In this document: positions 21,432-33,040 of the stretch, piece by piece
Layout of the letters: each line of letters begins with the position of its first letter
How positions within the stretch are numbered: position 1 is the stretch's first letter
Assembly: GCA_019188255.1 (NCBI GenBank)
Contig: JAETXT010000001.1
Coordinates: 1,984,001-2,048,000, forward strand
Reading direction: 5' to 3'
DNA from: Verticillium longisporum
Lineage: Eukaryota > Ascomycota > Sordariomycetes > Glomerellales > Plectosphaerellaceae
DNA: 64,000 nt
Program-made: the position numbers and the translations under genes
Notes under the pieces: generated by a model
The model's input: the letters and a program-made list of their open reading frames with translations, nothing else
Told to the model about the DNA's origin: nothing
Databases searched by the model: none

Positions 21432-22568
21432 ATGCTGCACAGCTACCACTACTACATCCTGGCCGCCGCCGGCCTCGTCGGCAACATCAACGCCCTGCCC
21501 CTGAACATCAACCTCGGCGCCTACTCCCCAGCCCTCGTGGTCGGTGACGGCGAGATCTCCTTTGGCGGTAACAGCGACGTCAACAGCCTGATGAACGTCC
21601 TCGAGGGCGCCGCCGTCAACGCCGCCGCAGGCGGGGCCAACGGACAGCAACCCCGGCCGCCCAAGCCGCGGCCGTCCAGCAGACGAGCGACAAGCCCCAG
21701 CCCGTCATCATCAACCCGGCGCCCACGGCCAAGGGCCAGCCCCTGACCTCGGACCAGCAGGAGGTACGTTTCCCCTGGGGGCTCACCGCGCTCGTCATGC
21801 AAAAGGCGACAACGGGAAGGGTGATGCTAACCAGGTCAGGCCCAGCAGATTGCGTCCTTCCTCGGCATCGACGGCAAGCAGATCGAACCCCGCGCCGGGC
21901 CCGCCGCCACGGGCAAGACAGACGGCAAGACGGCGAAGCGCGACCTCTCGGGCTTCGACCGCGCGCTGCGCTACGCCGAGGCCGCCCTCGTCAAGGGCCC
22001 CAAGGTCCAGCTCGGTACCGGCGCCGAGGGCTCCGGCGTCGGCATCATTGTCGCCAACAACCAGCAGGCCGCCGCGCGGCCCGGTCGCGGCACCGAGGAG
22101 GGCGCTGCTGCCGGCGGCGGCGGCGGCGCGGCCGAGGGCGTCGTTGTCGCGCCGGCTTCGCTGAAGGAGAAGAGGGGCGTCGAGGCGCGGCAGCATCAGC
22201 GGCAGCCGAGGCGGAGGGCCAAGGTTACGACCATGTATGTTCGGTCTGGAATTCCGGCTGGTAAGTGATGTGCGGTTCTCTCCCTTGGGCGTTATTGAGG
22301 GAGTGGCAGGAGCGCAGAATTGAATTCAAATATCTGCTAACTGTGGTCTCAAGGTCTCTCGTCTCCTTCGCCGGAGGTCGTGGCGCGCAGTATTGCTGCT
22401 GATATTGCGGGGAAGGTCGTTGGCGGTGCGACGGTCAAGCGGGCGGTCGCCGCGCGGGATGGCACTTTTGACTCTGTCAACTTGAATGTTCCTGGAGAGG
22501 GTGTCACTATGACTTTTGTCGAGACGGCGGATGAGGAGGCCGAGGAGCCGCTTGATGGGGAGGCGTAG
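21432..22568 (+). CDS. Putative secreted protein with dibasic sites, function unknown (one apparent frame break)
   Basis: Exons are 21432-21763, 21840-22260 and 22354-22568. The N-terminus (MLHSYHYYILAAAGLVGNINA) looks like a signal peptide. The frame breaks beside cccc at 21651-21654; allowing one more base gives 322 aa with both introns in phase. The middle is Gly/Ala/Gln-rich, and one well-formed block reads KGPKVQLGTGAEGSGVGIIV. Lys-Arg pairs occur at about 144-145, 222-223 and 280-281, which could be Kex2 cleavage sites. The C-terminus is acidic (ETADEEAEEPLDGEA). There are no Cys residues, unlike most small effectors. I do not recognise the family. Converges on the NLR gene. Confidence 0.65.
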
Positions 22569-22953
22569 GTGGTGGTCGGAGAAGCTCTGTAATCCTCTGA
22601 ATATCATGGTCGTGACGATTCAATCATGTCTATATAATTGATGGCTGTGTCGTGTCCTGGATGTGAAATCGCCACCATGAGTACTAGGCGTCGAATACCA
22701 AGGTCACGGTGGATCATCCTGATGCGGCGCAATGATTTCCTATCAGAGTGTTGAGAAGAGCCAAAGAGCCAACTTAGGGGCATCCGGGGCATTGGGAATA
22801 TCTAAAACGCATGAAAAACTCATCCCGCTGCGCCAGAAAGAAGTAGTGAACTGAACAAGGTCGTGTTTGTGTTTTATCTCAGCCAGAAATCAATTTACGC
22901 CGGGAAACAAAAACCGTTGACCGACCTTAAGTCAAGCGAAGTGTCGTGTTGCC
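22569..22953. other. Convergent 3' intergenic region
   Basis: About 385 bp between the stop codons of the secreted protein and NLR genes; no gene seen. Confidence 0.6.
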
Positions 22954-25900
22954 TTACTCTTTCATCGTATTCTGCGAATCTGCCCAGGCAAGCATCTGAA
23001 CCACCGAAGAGAGACTCCATCTAGCCCACGGGGCTTTTGCGAGCTTACCACCCACGTCAAGTGCCGACCTCAGGTATCTTAACCGCCCTAAAGGGGTCTC
23101 TCCAGCCTTGTTCCTTGCATGCACATTTGCGCCTTTGAAAAGCAGTGCTTGCCCTTCATGGAGTCCTGGATACTCTTCAGACAGTACGCTCATGAGTGGG
23201 GTGTTGTCCTGATCATCCAATGCTTCTATATCGGCACCATATTTGAGGAGCAATTCTACGAACTCGGACGTCGCGGCTCTTTGGCGAAGGAAGTGAAAAG
23301 CGCTTCGACCATTGTGTGTTTTGACTTGGACAGAGGCGCCATTGTTCAGTAAAATTTCCACAAACTTCGCTTGTGGTTGGTCGCTGAGCAGAAAGTAGAG
23401 GGCAGTCATACCGTCAACATCCGCCAGGTTAATGTCGACTCCGCATTGTACCAACACGGTCGTCATTACAGAAAATTCATCTTCGCCAACGCCAAACAAC
23501 CTTTGACAGAGATGATGAAGTACTGACTGCCCAGATCGGTCTACTTTGCTGACGATGGGGTTGTTTTCGAGAAGAAACATAATGGTCCAGAAAGCTCCGA
23601 TTCGACAGGCCAAGTGCAGCGCCGAACGACCACACTCGTCGACTGCACGGACAGATGCCCCTCGGTCAACAAGGGCCTTGACCAGACTTTCTTTATAAGC
23701 TCTTGTGAAAGTCTGTGATTCGCGGAATGTTTTGAGTGCTTCTGGATGGCCAAGTTTCATTGCCAGTGCCAATTGGCCTAACCGTTCGTTGAGCATTGGC
23801 AGTCCGGGCTCTAGAGACCAAGCTACGAGTAGAAGGCACGACCAATCGGGCTTCCACTGGGACGCTTGCGATACAGCCAACAACAAGCGAAGAGCCTCTT
23901 CGCAGCTTTCCGGATCCATTCCAATAAAATTAAGCTTAGGACTTGCTCCAAGTGAGGCCCTGAACGCATCCACCAAGTTGTGGCCGTGTTGGTCCTGAAT
24001 GGTGTAGTCAAAGCCATGCTGTAGCAATAGAGTGACGGCCTGATAAAAACCGTGTTTCGCGGCGAATAACAACAAGGGTGTTCCGTCTGGGGCAAGTGCG
24101 CCAAGTTGCGACTGCCGCCAAGTTGCGAGTATGTATTCTAGGCAGCTGTAGTGCTGCAGAGTTACCGCGAAGAAAATGGGGTGATGAGCCAAATACGGAA
24201 GCCCCGTCGAATTGGGTTGGTGTGGCAGTGACCGAGGCCTGTGTGAGACCTGCTTTCCGTTCTCTCTTCGCAGGGCCAGGTCATCCGAACCCTCATATGG
24301 TAGCATTGACGTTGAGATGCACGTCTCTTCCAGGATCGCGTGTACGGCGCCGAAATGGCCTAGAGCAGCTCGTAAGCCTAAAGGTGTTAAGCCCTCGATA
24401 CATCGATGTTCTTCGCGTTTCACGAGCTCAATATAGTTTGTCTCTGACCATGAATCGCCCTCACACTGCAGAGCAGCACGAATACTCCAAGGTGAGGACA
24501 AAGGGTTGTCCTGGCCAAAAAGAGAGAGATAGGAACTTTGAAAGCCATCGGAAATATCCTGGATGCCATCGTGTGAAACGATCTGCGCAAGGTCGAAGTG
24601 ATGAGTCCAGAGAGAGGTAGCATAGTAACAGAACGTGACTGGTGCAGACCGTGTTCGGTGCCACTCGAATGAAGGTCCCATTGCCGGGAAACCTAGCGCG
24701 ATCACTTCATCACGAAACTGGACGCTCTGGAAATCGTCCATAGACAAGTAGGCGATGCAGCTTTCGGCCATTACACGGTGAGCTGCAGTCAATGTAATGC
24801 CGCGATGCCATGAAGCCGTCGGGCGGTCTGATTCCCTGACCACATCTGGCTCCCCCCCCTCATTCAAGAGAAACTCCTTCGCAGTCTGGTGGATGAAGAA
24901 GAGTCGATTGTCGTAGATCGTCACGAACAGACCGCAAGCTTGCCTAACCCAGTCAGAAAAGGCCGAGTTGAGGTCCAGATCATCTTCTGAAAGAGCGCCA
25001 AGCTTATATTGAACATTTTCCCATGCACAAAGTGCAATGTCCATCTCTTTAAGCGTTAGGGGTCTTTCTGCTGCAACCATCAGGTGGAATAGCCTCTTCA
25101 CCTTTTCGGCGTCAACGTTGCTGACCTGCTGAAGTAACCTTGCATATGCATCTTCGACGGTTTGGGGGAGGTTGCTAACAAGGTCCCTCCAACCATTTTG
25201 GGTGTTGTTGTTGTTCGTTTCGAGACTCTCAAAGACCAAACTGGCCCAGAGATAAGTTCTGTCCTCCCCACCCTTGAGCGCGAAGCCGTCTTTGAGGATT
25301 TGCCTCTTCGTGTCATCTAGTCTCTTCTTCTCGGCAAGTCGAGATAAGCGATACTCCACAACCAGTTGGATCTCCTTTTGGATCAAATCCTTTTCTGTTT
25401 TCCCGTCGCCATCGAGGTGAATGTGTCCTTGGTCGACATTACGAAGACTGTCGAGAATAGGTTGGAGGCCCCGAGTCGTGACTAAGAACCTGACAATCCC
25501 CTGACCAAGCCCTCCGTCCGTTCGAAGAGAATAGCGCATCACAAGACTGATAAGCTGCTGGATCTCGGCAGAATCACACTCATCGAGGGCGTCCAAGACA
25601 CAGACAACCGGAGGACAGGATGAATGACTGAGAGCCTGTTCCAGAACGTCCCACAACGATGCCAAATGTGACGTGAGATTACTCCCTCCCTGGTTGATCA
25701 AGGACTCGCAATGATCAGCTAGCAGCGGTTCTCGGACGAAAAGGCAGTGCAGCAGAGAGCAGATTGCGGTGGCTGCGCTGCGCTGCTCAGGCATATCCTT
25801 GAAGAAGAAATAGCATATGCGTGCTTGAGCCGTCTTGTCGGATGCTGGGAGGTACTCTTCAATCAGGTATCTTGAGAGTACCGACTTGCCGCAACCGGGG

Positions 25901-27211
25901 TCTGCGGAAACAACAAGCAGACCGTCCGAGTCTTCCAGCCAGTTCAAGAACTGGGGGTGTCTACAGAACCACTCGCAGGTGTTGGCGACGCGAAGGGGGT
26001 TGATCCGCATTCGTTCTTCGTACGGAATCCTCTTGAACCTTCCAATCAAGAGATCACGTCTCCTTGTTCGCTCTTCAGCGTCGCGCTGGGTTTGTTGGTC
26101 TTGCCGGGCTTGTTGGATACTCGACAAATGCTGGACTTCGCTGGCCATCTCTCGCAAAAGCCCAGACGACGCAGATGCCTCGCGAAGAAGGCTTCGAAGG
26201 GCTGCGACGGATTCGCGACTGGAATAGTGCGCCATGTCGCCATCCAGCCGTTCTTCTAGTTTGGCTAGCTTGCTGCGCTGGATTGTCCAGTCGTAGGAGC
26301 CCCATATGACCTTCGCATACGTAAATATCCGATGATCCTTGTAGCAGTACAGGACAGCTGTCATCTCGTACGTGAGAATCGCACGATATATTTTCGCGAC
26401 CTGGCTTTCGAGCGAACTATTGAGTTGCACAAGCCTTTGATGTCCTTGACCGACGTCTTCGAAGATGATTCTCGACAGACCCACATACCAGTCCATTCGA
26501 TCGATGACATGTTCCAGACCATCAATCATCGACTGCTCAGCTTCGAAAGGCCCAGATAGGATCTTTTGAAGTCGCAAGTCAGCAGCCATCCAGGATAACT
26601 CTTTGAGAGACCGGTGCAACACTACTGCACACACTCACCTGAACCGCTGCACAGATGCCAGACCAGACCATTGTTGCCGGAGGAGGCGCCGGTGTCAATG
26701 CGAGTTTCCCTACTTTCTCAAGCTTGGCCAAAAGACCAGATGCCTGTATGACCCCTTCTCTAGTGCTGCGGCGTGCATGTATCTTCTCGAGCGACTTTTG
26801 CACCGATATAGCCATCCTTTGAATGCGTGCTTCTGCGGCGCCATTGGCAAAGATGTTCGCCGCGGCTGCTGTTAGGGCACCGACGCCATCTGTACACAGA
26901 CTCAGGCTCTCCGTCTTTCTCCAGAGTTCATGTGGCAATCAGATGGAGCACCCACCATTAATGTTCAGTGTGAGGATTCTTTCGTACGCCTCAGTGAGCT
27001 GCTCGTTCTTCTGTCTTATCTCTTCGTATGCCGAGTTCCATAATTGAAGCGCTGCGTCTTCTTCAGAGGTTGCTGACGGCGACGTGCGAGTGGAGGATCC
27101 ACCGGGCACCGGCTCGGGGGGCGAGATATCGGCCTGGGGACCTCGGGCCTCAGCCGGAGCTGGTCGTCGAACTTTCGACCTGAATTTCTGTTGGATTGCT
27201 TTAAAGTACAT
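22954..27211 (-). CDS. NACHT_N-NACHT-ankyrin NLR-like protein
   Basis: Predicted STAND ATPase of the fungal NOD-like receptor class, which act in non-self recognition and programmed cell death. Exons are 27211-26956, 26889-26639 and 26562-22954, giving about 1371 aa. The start MYFKAIQQKF is preferred over an in-frame ATG at 27301 because fungal NLRs often open with a short basic segment. Order: NACHT_N-type domain (from about residue 45, LWNSAYEEIRQKNEQL), NACHT with Walker A ADPGCGKS (about 389-396) and Walker B VCVLDALDECD (about 488-499), a helical arm, then about six ankyrin repeats such as DECGRSALHLACRIG and DVDGMTALYFL. The repeats are diverged from each other, unlike high-identity repeats of fast-evolving het genes. 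The large exon has no disruption. Confidence 0.88.
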
Positions 27212-30200
27212 CGTGACTTGAATCACAGAAGCGCAATGTGAAGTTGGTTTGCTTTGGGGAGATGCAAAAAGACGGATGCCATAAGGCTGTGGCGAGACCA
27301 TGACCCCGCGCTTGAAGAATGAGGCGGACCACAGCGCCTCGACAGGCTGCCTCCCACGACCAACGAACCAATAATATCCTAATGCAATCTGCAGATTTCG
27401 GTAAATCCTGCTTCATTGCACGACACTGATTGCTGTCTCTGCATTAACGGCTGACAGAGGGAGCTCGGCAATAGCACGTGAGCCGCGATCGTGGTATGCT
27501 GATTTGGACTAAAGCCTTTGACGTTCAGAATGCATCTATTGGGTACAAGCTCCTCCTCCATGGATGATGCTGTTTGAAGCGACCAGCTAGACACACTTGA
27601 TTGATCAACATTCGTTCTCCAAAATGTCCCTTACTTTATAGGCTGGTTGTTGTCGACTGCAACAAGCCTTCTTGAGCAAGGTATCAATCACGAGCTACCG
27701 CAGACTCCCATAAGGATGGGCGATGAGTAAGCACCAAGCCAGGAGGCAGCTTGTCATTGGATGCCTTCTTAAAATGCGAAATGGTATTACGGCCTTCTGC
27801 ATTTGATCACCTAGGTTGTCGCCATTGGACATTCACTAGACCAACGCGACTGCCACAGGTACCCCCAATTATATGATGTTCCTGTTGATATGGATGTATA
27901 AGGCGCTCCAATGTCAATGGTCCAGACCAAGGGGGGTAAATCTTGGGTGGATAGTATTTGAGCTGGGCTGATACAGAACACCTAACTCGCAGATTGAGAT
28001 GAGTTGAGCAACGCCCGCAAGTCCCTTTCAGGCAAGGTCAGGGAGACCCTGGGCTACCTAGGAAGCGGCATGTCCGTGGCGGCCACTCAGCATCGTGCGG
28101 GCAAGGGGACATGCAGAGGCGCGGCTTCTGGGGTGCACGTCAGAGTTGATATGCATCCCCTCAAAGGCCCGCCAGGCCGGTTGTCACGAGGAAGCCATAT
28201 TTGCGAGTTGACTGACACTGTCGGCACAGCCAGCCGGGGATGGAATCCGCTCGGCAGTCTTGTCTCAGTAAGAGCAATGCCCCCTGAAAGTTGCAGTGCA
28301 TAGGCAAGCCATATGACATGCTCCAGCGTGCTTGGTATGCAAATCCGGTGGGCGCTGTTTCGCCTTGCATAGGATCGAGCTGCAGAGCTCGAGTAGTGCT
28401 GACAACCCCAGGTGAATGCTGAGGCCAGTGGGGAAAGTGATGAATGGCAGTCAAGGCCGAGACAGTCCAGCGCCGAGAAAGCGTTCATGGCAAGGCCTTG
28501 ACTTCGTCCCTCCGTCTTGGGGGATTCACGATCCTGAGGATGAGAGGCTGCATGAAAAAACCTACTGGCAGACCTTGCCGGCATACGATGTGATAGCGCT
28601 GGTGGCAGTGTCACGTCATGATTGGCCGGAGACGCATGATACTCGAGGCGTCGAGGCGCAGAAGCCGGAAGTATTCCAGAAGACAGACTGTCCTGCACGA
28701 GAGGGGACCAGTGATTGCCCTTACTCCTGTGGTTGAAGACACCGAGGCCGCTTGCCGGCAGCCAGTCAAAGCCCGCGTTGGATCATCCCACGTCGACTGG
28801 GCGGGGCGGTATCCATCGATGATGGCTTCCCGGGTGGTTGGGGGTGGCTCAGTGCGTGGGCAGGTCGCGACGAGTTCGGAGTAGCGGTGTGCGAGGGAGG
28901 GTCGAGCGAGCGCTCAAGAAACGATTGCATGGGAGGTGGTGTTGGTCGATTGGTGGTAGAGGAGAGTGGGATATGAAGGCGGCGTTGAAGGGTGGTGATG
29001 ATGCTCGGTATAGGGCTGAAACGGGCTGAAAAGGGGGGTGGGCGGGGGTCAGGGACCAGGGTTGTCTTCGGCGTAGCCCGAGTCGCGTCCAAAGAACTGG
29101 AAACCCCGCAGACGTTGACGGAGGACGGACCGATGAGTAGGGAGTTGGCAAAAGGCGCCGTAAGCCGCTGGATCCAAGGTTTGTTTGTGACGAAGGATCC
29201 GACAAGTGGGAGCAGTCTCCTGGGGTTGACGGTGGGGTGGGCCTTTCGTGCGAATGAAGCGGTGCGGGCAACAGTCATGGTGCGCACGAATGACGATGCT
29301 TGTGACGTGGTTTTGCTGGCGACATGTCGAAATTTGGCGCCTCGGCTGGAGGTCTCCTGGGTCAGCTGAGGTCACTGACTACCTATGCTGAAATGCATCG
29401 TTACGGAGGCCGCCAGCATGTCGGAGTTGCCCATCTGTATGCCGACCTACTGTGCCGACCTACCTAGCGAGCTATGCCTTTCGCGGCCGCCAGCCCTACG
29501 ATGCAGGACGAGAGAGGTGGGAGGGGAGGGGATTGGAAGGAGAGGCAGAGAGTTGGGTGGAGGAGAGAGTGGGTGAGTGGACGAGGGTAGGGGGAACACG
29601 AGACATGAATTGCTGCTGCAGATGAGATCGGACCAAGGAGCAATCCGGTAAGGATGGCACGACACGGACAAGAAACAACAAGAGCAAGAACATCCATCTT
29701 GGGCAACCCAGGCAAGACCACCTCGACAGCAATCCGGATCGGCCCGGGCGTTGTTGCTATTGGAACAGAACCGTACTGGACCAATTGCCTTCAGAGCTTC
29801 TGAGAGGGCAGGTGGCCACAGTGGCTGAGTTGGCGGCTTGGTGACTCGTTGCGAGGCGTGCCGTGCACTGGACCGAGCGCGGTGCTCGAATTTCTTCCTT
29901 CCATCCTTCCCGCCGCTGGTCTGCACCTCACCTTCCATGTCACGCACCCGCCTCCGTCGTGGTTGCTCGTCAGGGGGTGGAGGGGCGCGTTCTCGGCTGA
30001 CTCTGCTTGCCCTTGCCCGACCTTGCAGGGTCTGCTTGCTCTGCCACGAGAGTCGGCAACTGCGCGACGCAGCATCATGACTGCATACCTGAGAAAGACA
30101 TACATAGTATGCGCCTATGATCTCGAATGACACATCATCGCATCGACAACCCAAAGTGCCATGGCCCCCCGGTGACCTCATGCCCCCCTCTGTTCGTACC

Positions 30201-32836
30201 ATTCGCTGATCTGCTCTCACCCTCCCCCCCCCCCTCCCGCTCCCCCCTTGCCCCCTCAAGCGCTGTAGCTCGGGCCTAGCAGCGACCGATGTTAGCGCTG
30301 CGCAGCCGTCCATCATGGCCCGACAGAGTAACCTCATCCGCCCTCGACGCCGGGCGCTAGCACCACAGCTTAACCCCATGATGTTAGTGCGACGCTGGCA
30401 TCAGAAATGGACGCAAACAACGGCATTTCCTCATCAGTCCGGGAAGCGAGCTTGACACGTCCGCTGACAACGGAGGCGATGACTGATCACCCACACCTCT
30501 CAGCCTCTTTTGACTCGACTGAACCCTAGACGTAGACGAGGGTTTACCAGGTACGGACCTCAGCACATCCCTCTGAAACCGAATTCGACCTCAGTACAAA
30601 AGTACGTACCAGATGGGCCCGATAAACATGGCAGAAATGAGCTTAGCAACCAATGAAAATATAGAATCAGCCCACAATACATTCACAACAAGAAACAGTA
30701 CCGCAGGATACCTAATGACATCAGGCGTACCGGGGTATAGTGAGAATATCTAGGTGGATTACGTTAGAATAAGACAGGACTCCATGTACTGAGGATAGTG
30801 GCGACAGGTAGCGGCGCTATACCTGATATGAAGGCGGTATACGGCTTATGGGGCGCTTGCTTGTGCTGAGACTGAATTCCGTTTCAAAGGGATGGACTGA
30901 GTATGGACCACAGACATGCTGCTTTTCGCCTCGAACGCCAGGTCCAAGGGTCCCGCGGCATTGACCATGTGTTTCCGCGGTCAATGCTCATTCCGCTCCG
31001 TACTTAGCTACATAGGTAGCGAGCTTGTGGCTTGGAACCGCAAGTGAGTCGAGCCTGTACAATAGTGGCAAGCACACTAGACCTGCCGAGGAACAAATTC
31101 TGGTCATCGTGGACCGACGGTAGAAAAAAAAATTGCCGAGGACCCTTCTGGCCCATACTCATCTCGCGATCGTCTCAACGCCGGGGACCTCCATCTCGCC
31201 AACAGTTGCCTCTGACCTCCCGCCCCCACCCCCATGGCCCTCCCCACCTGGCCACGGCGGAGCAAAGGGCAGACGGTATTATCGGCGACACGACACGTCT
31301 ACTATTGAATCAGCATTGCACCCAAAGACGAGAAAGCTCGCGCAATGAGGCTTTCCGCCAGGCCACCCGTCCGTTACACACACAGTAATGAGCAAAACCC
31401 TCCGAGTGACAGAGACATTTATCGTCAGCATTTGGAAAAGACAAATATGCGAGCCAGAGCTACAAGTCGCACCGCGTACCACATCCCATTGAGGTACCAC
31501 GGCTCGTGAGACCCAATTGTGGCCCATTTGTTTGCTGCTTCTCCCCCCGCCCTCTTCCCCTCTCCATCTCCCCTCTCCATCTCTTCTGTCGCATTTGGCC
31601 TTCTCCTCCCCCCTCTTCACCCGCTTGAATTAATCTTTCCATGGGCGGAGAAGATCAGCTGTTCTTATTTGAATTCAGGTACTGTCGATGGCACCCTACC
31701 TTTGGCAGGTAAGGTCGGTATCGCAGGACCAAAACCACCCCCTTAGTCCAGCTCGCTTCATAGGTAGGTATGATGAAGTGAGACCCCCGCATGGCACGTT
31801 CATACCCTTATCAGCCCATGCGCATACCTTCTTCCTACCTTTGCTTCTTAGGTCCAGCTCGTGGAAGAAACGCCCCCTACTCCTATTAGCTTGTCAGTTG
31901 GCGTTCGCGAACACGTCTCTACCATAGCTTAGTCCCCCTTGAAGCTTCCAAGCCACCCCTCATCCCAGCTTCTGGCTGGCCCTCTGGCCCTCTGGCCCGG
32001 CCCCTGCCCCCTGTCTCTGTTTCTCCACATTGGCGCTACTTGGCTTCGCGGATCTACCCCCCCTCCCCCTTCCTCAACTTCTCACCAAGTAGCAAGGTAA
32101 GTAGGTACTACGAGTACTGCGCTTGCCTAGGTACTTACTGTACCTTCCGTACAGTACCTTCCGCAGGTACTCTTCTTGCCCACCAATGCTTGTGCGACCC
32201 TGGGACCCCTGCACCATCCGTCACCCACAGACCCGTCACTTTCACTGGCGCCTTCCAGGCCTTATTTGGTTCAGTGCCTGTCCACTTTCTCCCGTCGCCG
32301 CCCCCAACGTCCATCTCTCCCACCACTGCTGTCCGCGTTTCCCCTCCGAAATCTCACACCGCGGTCTCTGTCTTATCGACTGGCTACATCAGCCTCTGAG
32401 TTTGACCATAGCCTCGAGTGCGCTGGGCAATACCAGGAGGAGAGAGAAGAACACCACGATATCACTGCTTCGATCCGGATAGTCCAGCATACGTCTTGTC
32501 ACTGCTATACCGCTACCTCGGCTCTTCCCTGCTCGTCTCTCAAGCGACATCCTCGAACACGGTGCGATCATTGCCACTGACTAACTGGCCCTATCGGCTC
32601 TGTGCTTGCTGGGGATCTCCAACCGTGGACTTGGGCCTGCACCAGAAACACCAAAGTTCCTTAGACCTCGCTCGGGGACCTTAATCGAATCGACATTCAT
32701 CGTCTAGCGATTCTCCATCCACGTGTGAATCCGTATGAAATTTCTCTTGGCAACGACACCCATCAGCCATACACCCACAGGCAATGCCCTCGCCTGAGGA
32801 TTCCCAACGTTCTCGACCTGACTCGACACCGTGACA
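27212..32836. other. Gene-poor 5.6-kb region
   Basis: No gene can be supported. It contains the TIR element at 30567-30893, C runs around 30226-30236, and pyrimidine-rich tracts (31540-31620, 32040-32080) that probably belong to the leader and promoter of the Zn2Cys6 gene starting at 32837. The longest frame (minus, 29447-30379) has a composition typical of non-coding DNA. Confidence 0.55.
30567..30893. mobile_element. Short terminal-inverted-repeat element (MITE-like), copy 2
   Basis: Left end atccctctgaaac...cctcagtac (30567-30597) and right end (about 30863-30893) are inverted copies with several mismatches. The 327-bp unit is more A/T-rich than its surroundings and has no open frame of note. 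Its TIR shares the outer ATCCCT and the inner CCTCAGTAC with the element at 8542-8772. The repeat may continue about 16 bp further out on both sides with weaker similarity. Confidence 0.6.
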
Positions 32837-33008
32837 ATGCTTCCTGTCTCCAACCTCCCGCAGCAGACTGCCCCCGCCGCCGGACCATCCCTCAGCCCTG
32901 AATCTGACGGTCCACAAAAGCCAAAGAGAGCGAGGACAAGCAAGCCCAAGGTCAAAACTGGATGTCACAATTGCAAGTACGTGTCTCTGTCGTCGCCCTC
33001 TCCCCCAT

Positions 33009-33040
<32 letters not shown>

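Noticed and set aside
29447..30379. 310-codon open frame on the minus strand
   Set aside because: Arg/Ser/Pro/Cys-rich with C-run artefacts, no domain, and overlapped by equally open frames on the other strand.
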